Virus record (IMG/VR): IMGVR_UViG_3300030103_001665
Span: 1 to 62,481 of that record
Length of the DNA: 62,481 nucleotides
Strand: one strand, 5' to 3'
Source: a virus
Shown in pieces: positions 26,911-33,218 of this stretch. Made by a program: the position numbers and the translations under genes. The stretch's first letter is position 1. Every line of letters begins with the position of its first letter. The notes under the pieces were generated by a model that saw only the letters and a program-made list of their open reading frames with translations, was not told the DNA's origin and did no database searches.

Positions 26911-28435
26911 TGCTACGTATATTATTAATTACACAATCAGTCGATAAAATAGTTGTTGCTACAGAAGCCGCGTTAGTTAAAGCACTTTTTGTAACTAGTA
27001 GAGGGTCTATAATACCTGCTTTAATCATATGTACCATATTTCCTGTAACTACATTTAGACCAAATCCTTCTTTTTCAGGTTCTGTATTTTTAATACCAGC
27101 ATTATCTAGTATTGTATAATAAGGAGATTTTACAGCATTGTAAAGAATATTTTCTCCTATATTATTTTGATCTAAAACTTTTGAAGCGTTTAATAAAGCA
27201 ATACCACCACCAGAAACTATACCTTCTTTAATTGCGGCTTTAGTAGCACAGATAGCATCTTCAATTCTATCTTGTTTTTCTTTTAACTCAATATCAGAAT
27301 TAGCTCCTACTTTTACAACAGCAACTTTAGCACTTAACCTTGCTAGTCTTTGTTCTAATCCTACAACTTCATGAGGTTTTAATTTTTTAGTTAACTTATT
27401 CTTAATATTGTTAATTATTTTTTCAACCTCTTCGTTTACTCCTTCTATTTGTATAATACTCTGATGTTTCTCAGTAGTAACCTTTGAACATGTACCTAAA
27501 TAGTCTACTTGTATTGTATTTAAATCGTCTCCAAGATTTTCATCTATAATTTGAGAATTTGTAAGTAATGCTAAATCTTCTAATATTTCTTTACGTCTTA
27601 AGCCGAAAGCTGGAGCATCTAAAACATTTACTTTTATATTACCTTTTATTTTATTCATTACAAGTGCTGATAAAACCGGAGGTTCTATTTCACCAATAAT
27701 TAATAAAGGTTTGTTTTGTTTTATAACATGCTCTAGTACTGATTGGATTTGTCTGATAGATTCTATTTTAGAATCAACTATCATTACTAAAGGGTTTTGC
27801 AGTTCGCAAATACCTTTATCTTTATCTGTTATAAAATTAGGATTTAACAACCCTTTATTATATTCTACACCTTCTACAACTTCTACTTTTGTTTCTCCAG
27901 CACTAGATGGTTCCATTATAACAATACCGGTTTTTCCTACTGAATTAAATGCATTTGCAATTAAATCACCAAGCTCTTTATCGTTATTAGTAGATATAGT
28001 AGCTATTTGCTCTATTCTATCATCTACAGGAACTGATTTACCTGCAATATGTTTTATAATTTTTTCAACACCATTTAAAATACCTTCTTTTATCTCTCTA
28101 GTATTTGTGTTATTTAATTCCTTATATGCTTCTTTTAATATAGCATGTGCTAATACGGTTGCGGTAGTTGTACCGTCTCCAGCTTCTTTAACTGTTTTGC
28201 GTGCTGCCTCTTTAATTAAAGTAGCACCTAGGTTTTCTACAGGATCTAAAAGGACAATAGAATCAGCTACTGTTACACCATCTTTAGTTATTACTGGATT
28301 TCCTTGTTGGTCTTCAAGAATAACACACTTGCCGCTAGCTCCTAAAGTGGAACTAACAGCATTAGTGAGTTTTTCAATACCTTTAAAGACCTGATTCTTG
28401 GCATTATCGCCAAAATTTAGGTTTTTTACTATCAT
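26894..28435 (-). CDS. groEL: GroEL chaperonin (513 aa)
   Basis: Homology to GroEL is clear throughout. The nucleotide-binding loop with AGDGTTTATVL holds Asp87, ITKDGVTVA holds the Asp52 equivalent, RIEDAICATKAAIKEGI holds the Asp398 equivalent near residue 390, and GGG-IALL follows. It would form the double ring that folds phage or host proteins. Length is 513 against 548 in E. coli because the C-terminal Gly-Gly-Met tail is absent. In the apical groove, positions equivalent to Y199, Y203 and L234 read Leu, Asn and Gln by my alignment, so substrate choice may differ. Probably serves capsid folding. Confidence 0.95.
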   Translation of the reverse strand: MIVKNLNFGDNAKNQVFKGIEKLTNAVSSTLGASGKCVILEDQQGNPVITKDGVTVADSIVLLDPVENLGATLIKEAARKTVKEAGDGTTTATVLAHAILKEAYKELNNTNTREIKEGILNGVEKIIKHIAGKSVPVDDRIEQIATISTNNDKELGDLIANAFNSVGKTGIVIMEPSSAGETKVEVVEGVEYNKGLLNPNFITDKDKGICELQNPLVMIVDSKIESIRQIQSVLEHVIKQNKPLLIIGEIEPPVLSALVMNKIKGNIKVNVLDAPAFGLRRKEILEDLALLTNSQIIDENLGDDLNTIQVDYLGTCSKVTTEKHQSIIQIEGVNEEVEKIINNIKNKLTKKLKPHEVVGLEQRLARLSAKVAVVKVGANSDIELKEKQDRIEDAICATKAAIKEGIVSGGGIALLNASKVLDQNNIGENILYNAVKSPYYTILDNAGIKNTEPEKEGFGLNVVTGNMVHMIKAGIIDPLLVTKSALTNAASVATTILSTDCVINNIRSNESNR

Positions 28436-28462
28436 TTGATTGAATTTAATTTGATTTAATTA

Positions 28463-28747
28463 TTACTTAAAGGTTTTTACGACTTTCGGCCCGTTTAAGA
28501 ACTCAAGCTTCTTTGTATAATGATCTACTGATGCATCTATTGCTTGTTCCGCTCCTTCTAAGGTCTCTCTTCGTGTTACATCTACCCAGTTTTCATCTAA
28601 ATCTAGGTATTCTGTTTGGTAAAAACCATTAGGTAACTGAGTTATTCTCCAATTACTTTTTTCAGCTACATGCTTCCAAAGGTCTATGGTTTCTTTTGTT
28701 ATTTGTGGTTGACTATTCCACGTTTTAGTCTGATAATAAAACGTCAT
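28463..28747 (-). CDS. Conserved hypothetical phage protein (94 aa)
   Basis: Aromatic-rich N-terminus (MTFYYQTKTWNSQPQITKET), a central WRITQLPNGFYQTEYLD-type strand region and an acidic helix (LEGAEQAIDASVDHY). I know this type from cyanophage-like genomes without a function. It precedes groEL in the same transcription unit with a 27-base gap. Confidence 0.55.
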   Translation of the reverse strand: MTFYYQTKTWNSQPQITKETIDLWKHVAEKSNWRITQLPNGFYQTEYLDLDENWVDVTRRETLEGAEQAIDASVDHYTKKLEFLNGPKVVKTFK

Positions 28748-28806
28748 TTGGTTTAGGTTTTATGTTAATGTTTGGTTTGTTGCTCTTTACCCGAGCCGGT
28801 TATGTT

Positions 28807-29334
28807 TTATGTATATACTCTAAGTTCTAGAAATATTTTCATGTTATCTGATTTTGTAGCAGCACCGGATTGTGCTAATACAAAATGATTTATCTGTACT
28901 GTACTTACTGTTGGAAACGTTACGATCTGTTGTCCTGGCCATTCATTAGTATCTAGAACACCATTTACTCCGTTTGCTCCAATAGATGGATTACTTACAA
29001 TCTGTGATTGGCTTGATGCCCAGGATTTCCCTGTCGTGAATGCATTTAATAGTGTCCCGGTGTAAACACCCACACTATTTCTTGTCCAAACTATATTTCC
29101 AACGCCGTTTGACATAATCGTAGCGGTTGGTGCAACTGCACCTCCACCGAAATTACTTAATTCTGCTACGTATGTAGTATATCCCAGTCCTAATGTCCCA
29201 GCTAAAGAAGAAAGATCTGATACAGTAAACTGTACAGTTCTATTCTGAGGTACGCTTGTTGAGGATTTCTGTGTACCTAAAACCAAGTCAGCTGAAACTG
29301 GAGTAACTTGTGGATATGAAATTATTTGTGCCAT
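28807..29334 (-). CDS. Tail fibre/virion protein candidate (175 aa), first gene of the late arm
   Basis: Begins MAQIISYPQVTPVSADLVLG, has a Val/Thr/Ser/Gly-rich middle and a C-terminal strand set ending FLELRVYT. This start (ISYP-x-V-x-P-x-x-x-D-x-V-x-G) is a common opening of fibre-type proteins in marine phages; the S74 fibre here starts in a similar way (KFSAFTAETDPTQIDFLAG). It is closest to the divergent control region and would be the first late gene transcribed leftward. Confidence 0.6.
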   Translation of the reverse strand: MAQIISYPQVTPVSADLVLGTQKSSTSVPQNRTVQFTVSDLSSLAGTLGLGYTTYVAELSNFGGGAVAPTATIMSNGVGNIVWTRNSVGVYTGTLLNAFTTGKSWASSQSQIVSNPSIGANGVNGVLDTNEWPGQQIVTFPTVSTVQINHFVLAQSGAATKSDNMKIFLELRVYT

Positions 29335-29474
29335 AGTATTTTGTTATTTGTCTATAGATATATACTTACACGTTAAAATAATAATTTACAATATATTTTA
29401 TGTATTATTTAAGTAAATTTAAAAATAACTGTGTAATATAGGTTATCTATTATATAATACCTTACTCCTATCTA

Positions 29475-29497
29475 GATATTATACGTAGTATAATATC
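29475..29497. promoter_or_regulatory. Palindrome containing TATAAT on both strands
   Basis: GATATTATAC, GTA, GTATAATATC: two perfect 10-base arms around a 3-base centre. Each arm includes a sigma-70-like TATAAT, one reading rightward (29489-29494) and one leftward. It lies 3-4 bases before the G-rich start of the candidate RNA at 29500 and could be a divergent promoter with a built-in operator. No good -35 hexamer is present on either side. Confidence 0.55.
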
Positions 29498-29499
29498 AT

Positions 29500-29609
29500 T
29501 AAGGGGGAGATATATTCGGTACCTCACATATCTAATGTACTGGTACCCTTGACTTTTTAGAAAGCTGCTTACATATAGAGAAGTAGGGCGTTCCCCCTCC
29601 ACTTTTTTT
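29500..29609 (+). ncRNA. Candidate small structured RNA ending in a T9 run
   Basis: A 7-bp closing helix pairs AGGGGGA (from 29502) with TCCCCCT, just before a run of nine T at 29602-29610. Inside are a hairpin bounded by two GGTACC sequences (29518-29523 and 29541-29546, with inner ACAT/ATGT) and a second 6-bp hairpin CTGCTT/AAGTAG. The layout (TATAAT upstream, multi-stem body, U-tract end) is that of a small RNA or a leader terminator. No known family is recognised. Confidence 0.45.
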
Positions 29610-29610
29610 T

Positions 29611-29623
29611 TGTCATTTTGTCA
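29611..29623. promoter_or_regulatory. TGTCA direct repeat, operator-like
   Basis: TGTCA-TTT-TGTCA: two half sites of the recurring TGACA/TGTCA element in the same orientation, just after the T-run of the candidate RNA. Variant of the palindromic sites at 29662, 29868 and 32088. Confidence 0.45.
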
Positions 29624-29661
29624 TAAAACTCATTTTATTTCACATACGGGCACTATTTTAA

Positions 29662-29674
29662 TGACATTTTGTCA
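29662..29674. promoter_or_regulatory. Palindromic site TGACA-N3-TGTCA
   Basis: Perfect inverted repeat TGACA-TTT-TGTCA, 54 bases before the first early-promoter element. The same 13-bp layout recurs at 29868 and 32088, which argues for a dimeric DNA-binding protein. Confidence 0.6.
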
Positions 29675-29727
29675 CTATATATACAACTTTTTTATATATT
29701 ACTAAAATACTTTTTAAGTTTTTTATA

Positions 29728-29760
29728 TCGAAAGTTAATACTAATATACTAAGATAATAT
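29728..29760 (+). promoter_or_regulatory. Early-promoter element copy 1
   Basis: TCGAAA-GT-TAATAC-N11-GATAAT. First of six copies with identical internal spacing, located 26 bases before the tiny gene at 29786. If TAATAC acts as the -10, transcription would start within the N11 segment. Confidence 0.7.
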
Positions 29761-29785
29761 AAATGTAACAAATAAAAACTATACA

Positions 29786-29863
29786 ATGCAAACAACTAAT
29801 ATATCACATAACTATTATATAATTAACAATGATAATACTATTACTTATATTAGAGACTTATAG
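29786..29863 (+). CDS. Possible tiny first early gene (25 aa)
   Basis: MQTTNISHNYYIINNDNTIT followed by YIRDL, ending TAG. It begins about 26 bases after early-promoter element copy 1, the same arrangement as the next gene after copy 2, so a translated micropeptide is plausible. Its length and low complexity leave real doubt. Confidence 0.35.
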   Translation: MQTTNISHNYYIINNDNTITYIRDL

Positions 29864-29867
29864 TCTA

Positions 29868-29880
29868 TGACATATTGTCA
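29868..29880. promoter_or_regulatory. Palindromic site TGACA-N3-TGTCA
   Basis: Perfect inverted repeat TGACA-TAT-TGTCA, followed by a looser TGACA-TTA-AGACA at 29889-29901, upstream of early-promoter element copy 2. Confidence 0.6.
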
Positions 29881-29911
29881 CACTACTATGACATTAAGAC
29901 ATATAGTGCAA

Positions 29912-29924
29912 TGACATCTTGACA
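29912..29924. promoter_or_regulatory. TGACA direct repeat, operator-like
   Basis: TGACA-TCT-TGACA, same 3-base spacer as the palindromic sites but with both halves in one direction, 33 bases before early-promoter element copy 2. Confidence 0.45.
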
Positions 29925-29956
29925 TATTAAACACATAAACAAACAAACACTTATAA

Positions 29957-29991
29957 TCGAAAGATAATACTAATAATACTAGATAATATAA
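29957..29991 (+). promoter_or_regulatory. Early-promoter element copy 2
   Basis: TCGAAA-GA-TAATAC-N11-GATAATATAA, ending 22 bases before the 80-aa gene. Same spacing as the other five copies. Confidence 0.75.
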
Positions 29992-30013
29992 TAAACAATT
30001 AATACTTAATACT

Positions 30014-30256
30014 ATGACTACAATTAACTCAAAGAGATTTGTAATAAGAAAATCTCTAATAAACAAAAACACAACTATTAATGTTGAATTCAAAAATGGT
30101 AAAACGTGCTCTTATAATCATGACGAGGTGTACAATATAATGAAAGATACACTTGAAAAATTACCTTGCTTCATAAAGTATAGCTCTTATACTTCATCAA
30201 CTAATGTACCAGTGATGGCAAGAGAGATAGTACAAATAATAAATCCAACTGTATAA
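30014..30256 (+). CDS. Small early protein (80 aa)
   Basis: Basic N-terminus (TTINSKRFVIRKSLINKN), a beta-like middle and a C-terminal hydrophobic stretch (VPVMAREIVQIINPTV). No family recognised. It is driven by promoter element copy 2, and its stop overlaps the next start by one base. Early position suggests a host-takeover role, but nothing in the sequence shows which. Confidence 0.65.
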   Translation: MTTINSKRFVIRKSLINKNTTINVEFKNGKTCSYNHDEVYNIMKDTLEKLPCFIKYSSYTSSTNVPVMAREIVQIINPTV

Positions 30257-30477
30257 TGAGAATAATAAAATACATTAACCCTTGCTTTCCTGAGAAAGAT
30301 TGGTACAGGTGTAATATCAAGAATGAAACTTATTCATCTCCTCATAGAGAACAGGTTGAACTGTGGCGAGATGATAAGCTAATCAATGCTGATTACTATA
30401 AAGAACTAGAAGAATTAAACAATAAATCTATACAATATATGTATGATAACAACCACAATAATTGGACAGGAGATTAA
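30256..30477 (+). CDS. Small early protein (73 aa)
   Basis: Trp/Tyr/Asn-rich soluble protein (PCFPEKDWYRCNIKNETYSS). Two Cys near the N-terminus. Overlaps the preceding gene by one base (translational coupling). Function unknown. Confidence 0.6.
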   Translation: MRIIKYINPCFPEKDWYRCNIKNETYSSPHREQVELWRDDKLINADYYKELEELNNKSIQYMYDNNHNNWTGD

Positions 30478-30478
30478 T

Positions 30479-30592
30479 ATGACTATAATAAATAAATATA
30501 CAGGTAGAGATATATCTACAGAATACTTAGCTTTAATGACAGGTATTATAACTAATGATGAATTTGAATTAATAACTTTAACAATTAAATAA
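30479..30592 (+). CDS. Tiny early protein (37 aa)
   Basis: MTIINKYTGRDISTEYLALM, then ITNDEFELITLTIK. The start is 1 base after the previous stop, and the gene ends just before promoter element copy 3, filling the gap precisely. The acidic C-terminal half looks helical. Function unknown. Confidence 0.55.
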   Translation: MTIINKYTGRDISTEYLALMTGIITNDEFELITLTIK

Positions 30593-30599
30593 AGAATAT

Positions 30600-30634
30600 T
30601 CGAAACATAATACAAATAAAGTAGGATAATATAA
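30600..30634 (+). promoter_or_regulatory. Early-promoter element copy 3
   Basis: TCGAAA-CA-TAATAC-N11-GATAATATAA, 12 bases before the 70-aa gene at 30647. Confidence 0.75.
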
Positions 30635-30646
30635 TAAATAACAAAT

Positions 30647-30859
30647 ATGAATACAATTAAATTTACATCTAAAACAACTTGCCGCTTAAATGGTATTGAC
30701 TACAAAGGTTATACAGTTGGTGACTTACCCAACTCATTTGGCTTCAAAGAAAAATATCTTGGTCTTGATGAAGAAGGTAATGATCAATACAAATACGGTA
30801 AATCACAATGGTTTAAGTATAAAGGTTTAACATTTATAGAAGCTCCATTAAAATGGTAG
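30647..30859 (+). CDS. Small early protein (70 aa)
   Basis: Beta-rich (MNTIKFTSKTTCRLNGIDYK) with conserved-looking aromatic and glycine positions (GYTVGDLPNSFGFKEKYLGL). It probably forms a small barrel. No family recognised. First gene after promoter element copy 3. Confidence 0.6.
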   Translation: MNTIKFTSKTTCRLNGIDYKGYTVGDLPNSFGFKEKYLGLDEEGNDQYKYGKSQWFKYKGLTFIEAPLKW

Positions 30860-31044
30860 TTACTAATATGAAAGAATTATGCGAGTATGGTAGACAAAAG
30901 AAACTATCTCGTAAGCATAAACACTTAGAAATGATTAAAATCTATGGTGAGTGTAAAGGTATGGGAGACAAGAATTATAAATTACCGCAAAAATCTTCGT
31001 TCCCTAAACAATATAAAGCGGCTTATAATAAAATATGGAAATGA
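30853..31044 (+). CDS. Small basic early protein (63 aa)
   Basis: Lys-rich and helical near the start (MKELCEYGRQKKLSRKHKHL), with two Cys. The ATG at 30853 overlaps the previous stop (ATGGTAG); an alternative start at 30868 is possible. Basic charge would allow nucleic acid binding. Function unknown. Confidence 0.55.
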   Translation: MVVTNMKELCEYGRQKKLSRKHKHLEMIKIYGECKGMGDKNYKLPQKSSFPKQYKAAYNKIWK

Positions 31045-31289
31045 AAATAAATAAAAATCTAAAAAGAGTCTTAGTCACTTTAGCTCTTATAACTGTAGGA
31101 TTTACTGCAGGTAAACAACAAGGTGAGCAAACTATATTAGATAGATGGGAAAATAGATGGTTTGAATCTGAATGGTATGACATTAGATCAATAGAAGAAT
31201 TCCTGTATGATATTGATTACTCTATAGAACTTGGAAGTAAAGTAGCAGTTGTAAATGGGAATAATCGAAACGTAATACGAATCAAGTAA
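31041..31289 (+). CDS. Small membrane-anchored early protein (82 aa)
   Basis: A basic start (MKINKNLKR) then one hydrophobic segment (VLVTLALITVGFTAG) forms an uncleaved N-terminal anchor, with an acidic, aromatic-rich domain outside or inside the membrane (EWYDIRSIEEFLYDIDYSIE). I chose the ATG at 31041 because it overlaps the upstream stop as ATGA. Its last 25 bases contain promoter element copy 4. Possible superinfection or membrane-stress role; not shown. Confidence 0.6.
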   Translation: MKINKNLKRVLVTLALITVGFTAGKQQGEQTILDRWENRWFESEWYDIRSIEEFLYDIDYSIELGSKVAVVNGNNRNVIRIK

Positions 31290-31299
31290 GATAATATAA
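31265..31299 (+). promoter_or_regulatory. Early-promoter element copy 4, inside the end of the previous gene
   Basis: TCGAAA-CG-TAATAC-N11-GATAATATAA. It starts within the coding end of the membrane protein and runs past its stop, 14 bases before the zinc-ribbon gene. Conservation across coding sequence supports function at the DNA level. Confidence 0.78.
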
Positions 31300-31313
31300 T
31301 AAACAAACAAAAT

Positions 31314-31502
31314 ATGTATTGTAAATGTGGAACTCTTGTGCACCCAGTGCGATTAGAATTAGGTTATAAAAATTGTGTTAGTTGTAGTAATACGGAAACT
31401 TACTCATACGTGCCTATTATCACCCATAAAACTGGTAATACTATACAAATAGTATCGCAAGCAGTTTCCGCATCAGTACATAAAGCGTGGAGGCGTAAAT
31501 AA
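31314..31502 (+). CDS. Small zinc-ribbon protein (62 aa)
   Basis: CKCGTLVHPVRLELGYKNCV followed by SC gives two Cys pairs (CxC and CxxC, about 17 residues apart), a compact zinc ribbon. The second half, HKTGNTIQIVSQ, matches a protein I recall from marine phages. Probably binds zinc and perhaps nucleic acid or host RNA polymerase. First gene after promoter element copy 4. Confidence 0.7.
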   Translation: MYCKCGTLVHPVRLELGYKNCVSCSNTETYSYVPIITHKTGNTIQIVSQAVSASVHKAWRRK

Positions 31503-31503
31503 T

Positions 31504-31617
31504 ATGAGATATAATTTTAAATCATCACAAGATGAAGCGTTACATTTCTTACATCTTAGAATAAAAAAATTAGTAGAGGAAAATAAAAAATTAAAAGAAA
31601 AATTAAATGGACAGTAA
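31504..31617 (+). CDS. Tiny coiled-coil protein (37 aa)
   Basis: MRYNFKSSQDEALHFLHLRI then KKLVEENKKLKEKL: a short leucine-zipper-like helix. Starts 1 base after the zinc-ribbon gene and overlaps the next gene by 11 bases. Function unknown. Confidence 0.55.
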   Translation: MRYNFKSSQDEALHFLHLRIKKLVEENKKLKEKLNGQ

Positions 31618-31795
31618 AAAAGCATATGAGATTATGAAAGAAGAGTATATAAATAAAGAAGCATTAGAACTTTGTAATCAAATAGAAAGACAACTAGAAA
31701 GAATAGTATCTTATGATGACGGGTTTTTAAATGATAAAACTTTTAATGAAATTAAAACACACGCCATAAAATTATTAAAAGAATGGCACTTGTAA
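31607..31795 (+). CDS. Small helical early protein (62 aa)
   Basis: Charged, all-helical protein (MDSKKAYEIMKEEYINKEAL). No family recognised. It is the last gene before the structured non-coding block. Confidence 0.55.
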   Translation: MDSKKAYEIMKEEYINKEALELCNQIERQLERIVSYDDGFLNDKTFNEIKTHAIKLLKEWHL

Positions 31796-32080
31796 TCTAG
31801 TAGACGAGTAGGTTAATTAGCGTTGTCCTATAAAGCATTTGCATATACGAGACAACACATAACTGAATTGCTAAATAGATTACTGATAACTAGGTATGGG
31901 AATAATAGTATTGGTGAGGGATCGTTATGAACTCAATACAATTATAACTACTGACGAGTATTGAGGTTCGATTCCTCAACTAGTTACTAAATACCGACTA
32001 CCTAACAGGTAAATCGACAACTTGGCTTCCTTGAGGTATCAGTTGTACAAAGCCAGTCGTAGTGAAAGTGGTCGGTAAAA
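31796..32080 (+). ncRNA. Structured non-coding block, candidate RNA(s)
   Basis: No gene is seen in 343 bases (31796-32138). Several strong helices are possible: GTTGTC/GACAAC (31823-31828 with 31851-31856), CTCAATAC/GTATTGAG (31932-31939 with 31958-31965), a perfect TTGAGG-TTCGATT-CCTCAA hairpin (31961-31979) identical in form to a tRNA T-arm, and a 10-bp TACCGACTAC/GTGGTCGGTA stem (31992-32001 with 32068-32077). Inside that last stem, ACAACT/AGTTGT and TGGCTT/AAGCCA can form an H-type pseudoknot. AACTAG (31888) can pair with CTAGTT (31980) as an acceptor stem. It is not a normal tRNA. Possibly one or two new RNA types, or a folded replication site. Confidence 0.55.
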
Positions 32081-32087
32081 TATTATG

Positions 32088-32100
32088 TGACAAAATGTCA
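32088..32100. promoter_or_regulatory. Palindromic site TGACA-N3-TGTCA
   Basis: Perfect inverted repeat TGACA-AAA-TGTCA directly abutting promoter element copy 5, the same layout as the sites in the divergent region. Confidence 0.65.
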
Positions 32101-32101
32101 C

Positions 32102-32136
32102 GCGAAACATAATACGAATAAAGAAAGATAATAATA
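32102..32136 (+). promoter_or_regulatory. Early-promoter element copy 5
   Basis: GCGAAA-CA-TAATAC-N11-GATAATAATA, next to the palindrome at 32088 and 2 bases before the 77-aa gene. Confidence 0.75.
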
Positions 32137-32138
32137 AT

Positions 32139-32372
32139 ATGAAACAAAAAACAATTTACGACTCATTATTACCTAACATTAAATCAAATTTTAAAGTTAG
32201 TGTTAGAAAATACGATACAGCTAAAAGACTAAAGTATGTTCTCATGTCTAAGTCTCTTTGGTATCAACTAACTATTGATGAACTAAGAGAATTAATAACT
32301 TATGCTGATATACAAGTATCTAACCTAGATAAATATAGTTTTATGTACGGTGATAATATAATAAAAAATTAA
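32139..32372 (+). CDS. Small early protein (77 aa)
   Basis: Basic N-terminal half (KSNFKVSVRKYDTAKRLKYV) and a helical, mildly acidic C-terminal half (YQLTIDELRELITYADIQVS). Possibly a small DNA- or protein-binding regulator. No family recognised. Confidence 0.6.
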   Translation: MKQKTIYDSLLPNIKSNFKVSVRKYDTAKRLKYVLMSKSLWYQLTIDELRELITYADIQVSNLDKYSFMYGDNIIKN

Positions 32373-32373
32373 T

Positions 32374-32631
32374 ATGAAACAAACTGATAACACTTTACCG
32401 AACTGGTTTGAAGGTACGGTATATGACGAAGGAGATAATATAACAAATCCTTTTACTGGTGAATCTTATTATTTAAATGCAGGAGAAACATCTATGTACG
32501 ATTTAATTATGGGAATTAATTATGTTGGTGATCATAGAGGGTGGGACGATGAAATGATTGAGCTGCATCAAAAAGCTTTATCTTGGTTTAGAAAAGTAAA
32601 CCCGCAAGCTTATATGGTATTATTAGATTAA
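32374..32631 (+). CDS. Small acidic protein (85 aa)
   Basis: Contains NITNPFTGESYYLNAGETSM and YDLIMGINYVGDHRGWDDEM, a conserved-looking compact fold with many Gly/Tyr/Trp. I recognise similar small proteins from marine phages but no function. One base follows the preceding stop. Confidence 0.6.
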   Translation: MKQTDNTLPNWFEGTVYDEGDNITNPFTGESYYLNAGETSMYDLIMGINYVGDHRGWDDEMIELHQKALSWFRKVNPQAYMVLLD

Positions 32632-32641
32632 AATTAAAATT

Positions 32642-33121
32642 ATGGCAACAAGAAACTTAGTAATGGTCGTAGACCGAAAACACAGTAGTAATTATCCACA
32701 AGGATTTAGCGTACATCCTGATATAGTAATGAAACATAGCTATGTTAACATGTATCAACACCATGACGGTTATCCTCAATGGCAAGGAGTACAAATAGCT
32801 AATTGGTTACTCGCAATGAATAATGGATGCCAAGATGGTAGTAGATTAGCCGCTAAATTTATACATGATATGTATTATGATAGTTGTTACTTATATAATA
32901 GTCCTGATGCAATAGATCACGAGTATAGATATATTATATGGTCAGGTAATAAAGATAAAATTCATGTAAGTTGTTGGAATATGTATAAAGGAGAGATTGT
33001 GTTTGTATTAACACCTGAAAAAATTATATCTAAATATATGGACGATATGGAATATACTGATTTTGCTAATGGTGAAATTAGGATGGGTAGAGTATGTAAA
33101 TGTACCTCAGACAATACATAG
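32642..33121 (+). CDS. Conserved hypothetical phage protein (159 aa)
   Basis: The opening MATRNLVMVVDRK and the phrase YVNMYQHHDGYPQWQGVQIA are typical of a conserved protein in T4-like cyanophages and other marine phages. It is beta-rich with several His, Tyr, Trp and Cys positions that could form an active site, but none has been assigned to my knowledge. Soluble, no signal peptide. Its early location suggests a role in takeover or metabolism. Confidence 0.65.
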   Translation: MATRNLVMVVDRKHSSNYPQGFSVHPDIVMKHSYVNMYQHHDGYPQWQGVQIANWLLAMNNGCQDGSRLAAKFIHDMYYDSCYLYNSPDAIDHEYRYIIWSGNKDKIHVSCWNMYKGEIVFVLTPEKIISKYMDDMEYTDFANGEIRMGRVCKCTSDNT

Positions 33122-33185
33122 ATAAATATTTCATATTTATAATGAATATAATTATATAATCACATGTTTAAAACAAGAATTACAA

Positions 33186-33218
33186 TCGAAAATTAATACG
33201 AAAAAAGACAGATAATAT
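33186..33218 (+). promoter_or_regulatory. Early-promoter element copy 6
   Basis: TCGAAA-AT-TAATAC-N11-GATAATAT, with the start codon (33217) overlapping the last bases. This overlap shows GATAAT is unlikely to be a -10 here, and that TAATAC is the better -10 candidate. Confidence 0.72.

Larger units (their letters stand above)
29335..30013. other. Divergent control region between the two transcription arms
   Basis: This 679-base stretch separates leftward late genes from rightward early genes and holds only one tiny possible gene. It carries a 23-bp palindrome with a TATAAT on both strands, a stem-rich segment ending in T9, four TGACA-type sites, and two copies of the conserved early-promoter element. 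It is also the only sizeable gap besides 31796-32138, making it a candidate for replication initiation, although no typical iteron array is seen. Confidence 0.75.

Noticed and set aside
27711-28394. 227-codon open frame on the plus strand
   Set aside because: It lies wholly antisense to groEL and has the composition of a shadow; no start context or family match.
29518-29546. GGTACC pair as an attachment site
   Set aside because: No integrase or excisionase is present; the pair is better explained as a hairpin within the candidate RNA.
31888-31986. Possible tRNA with T-arm TTCGATT and acceptor AACTAG/CTAGTT
   Set aside because: T-arm and most of an acceptor stem fit, but no D-arm or 7-base anticodon loop fits the 99 bases between, and a competing 8-bp stem uses the T-stem. 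Kept only as part of the structured block.
31796-32138. Group I intron
   Set aside because: An ACTAC/GTAGT pair could imitate P7, but no exon gene is interrupted, and the stronger 10-bp stem would break that pairing.
32102-33218. T7-type promoter because of TAATACGA
   Set aside because: Only the first eight bases agree with the T7 consensus, and no T7-like RNA polymerase is present in the genome.
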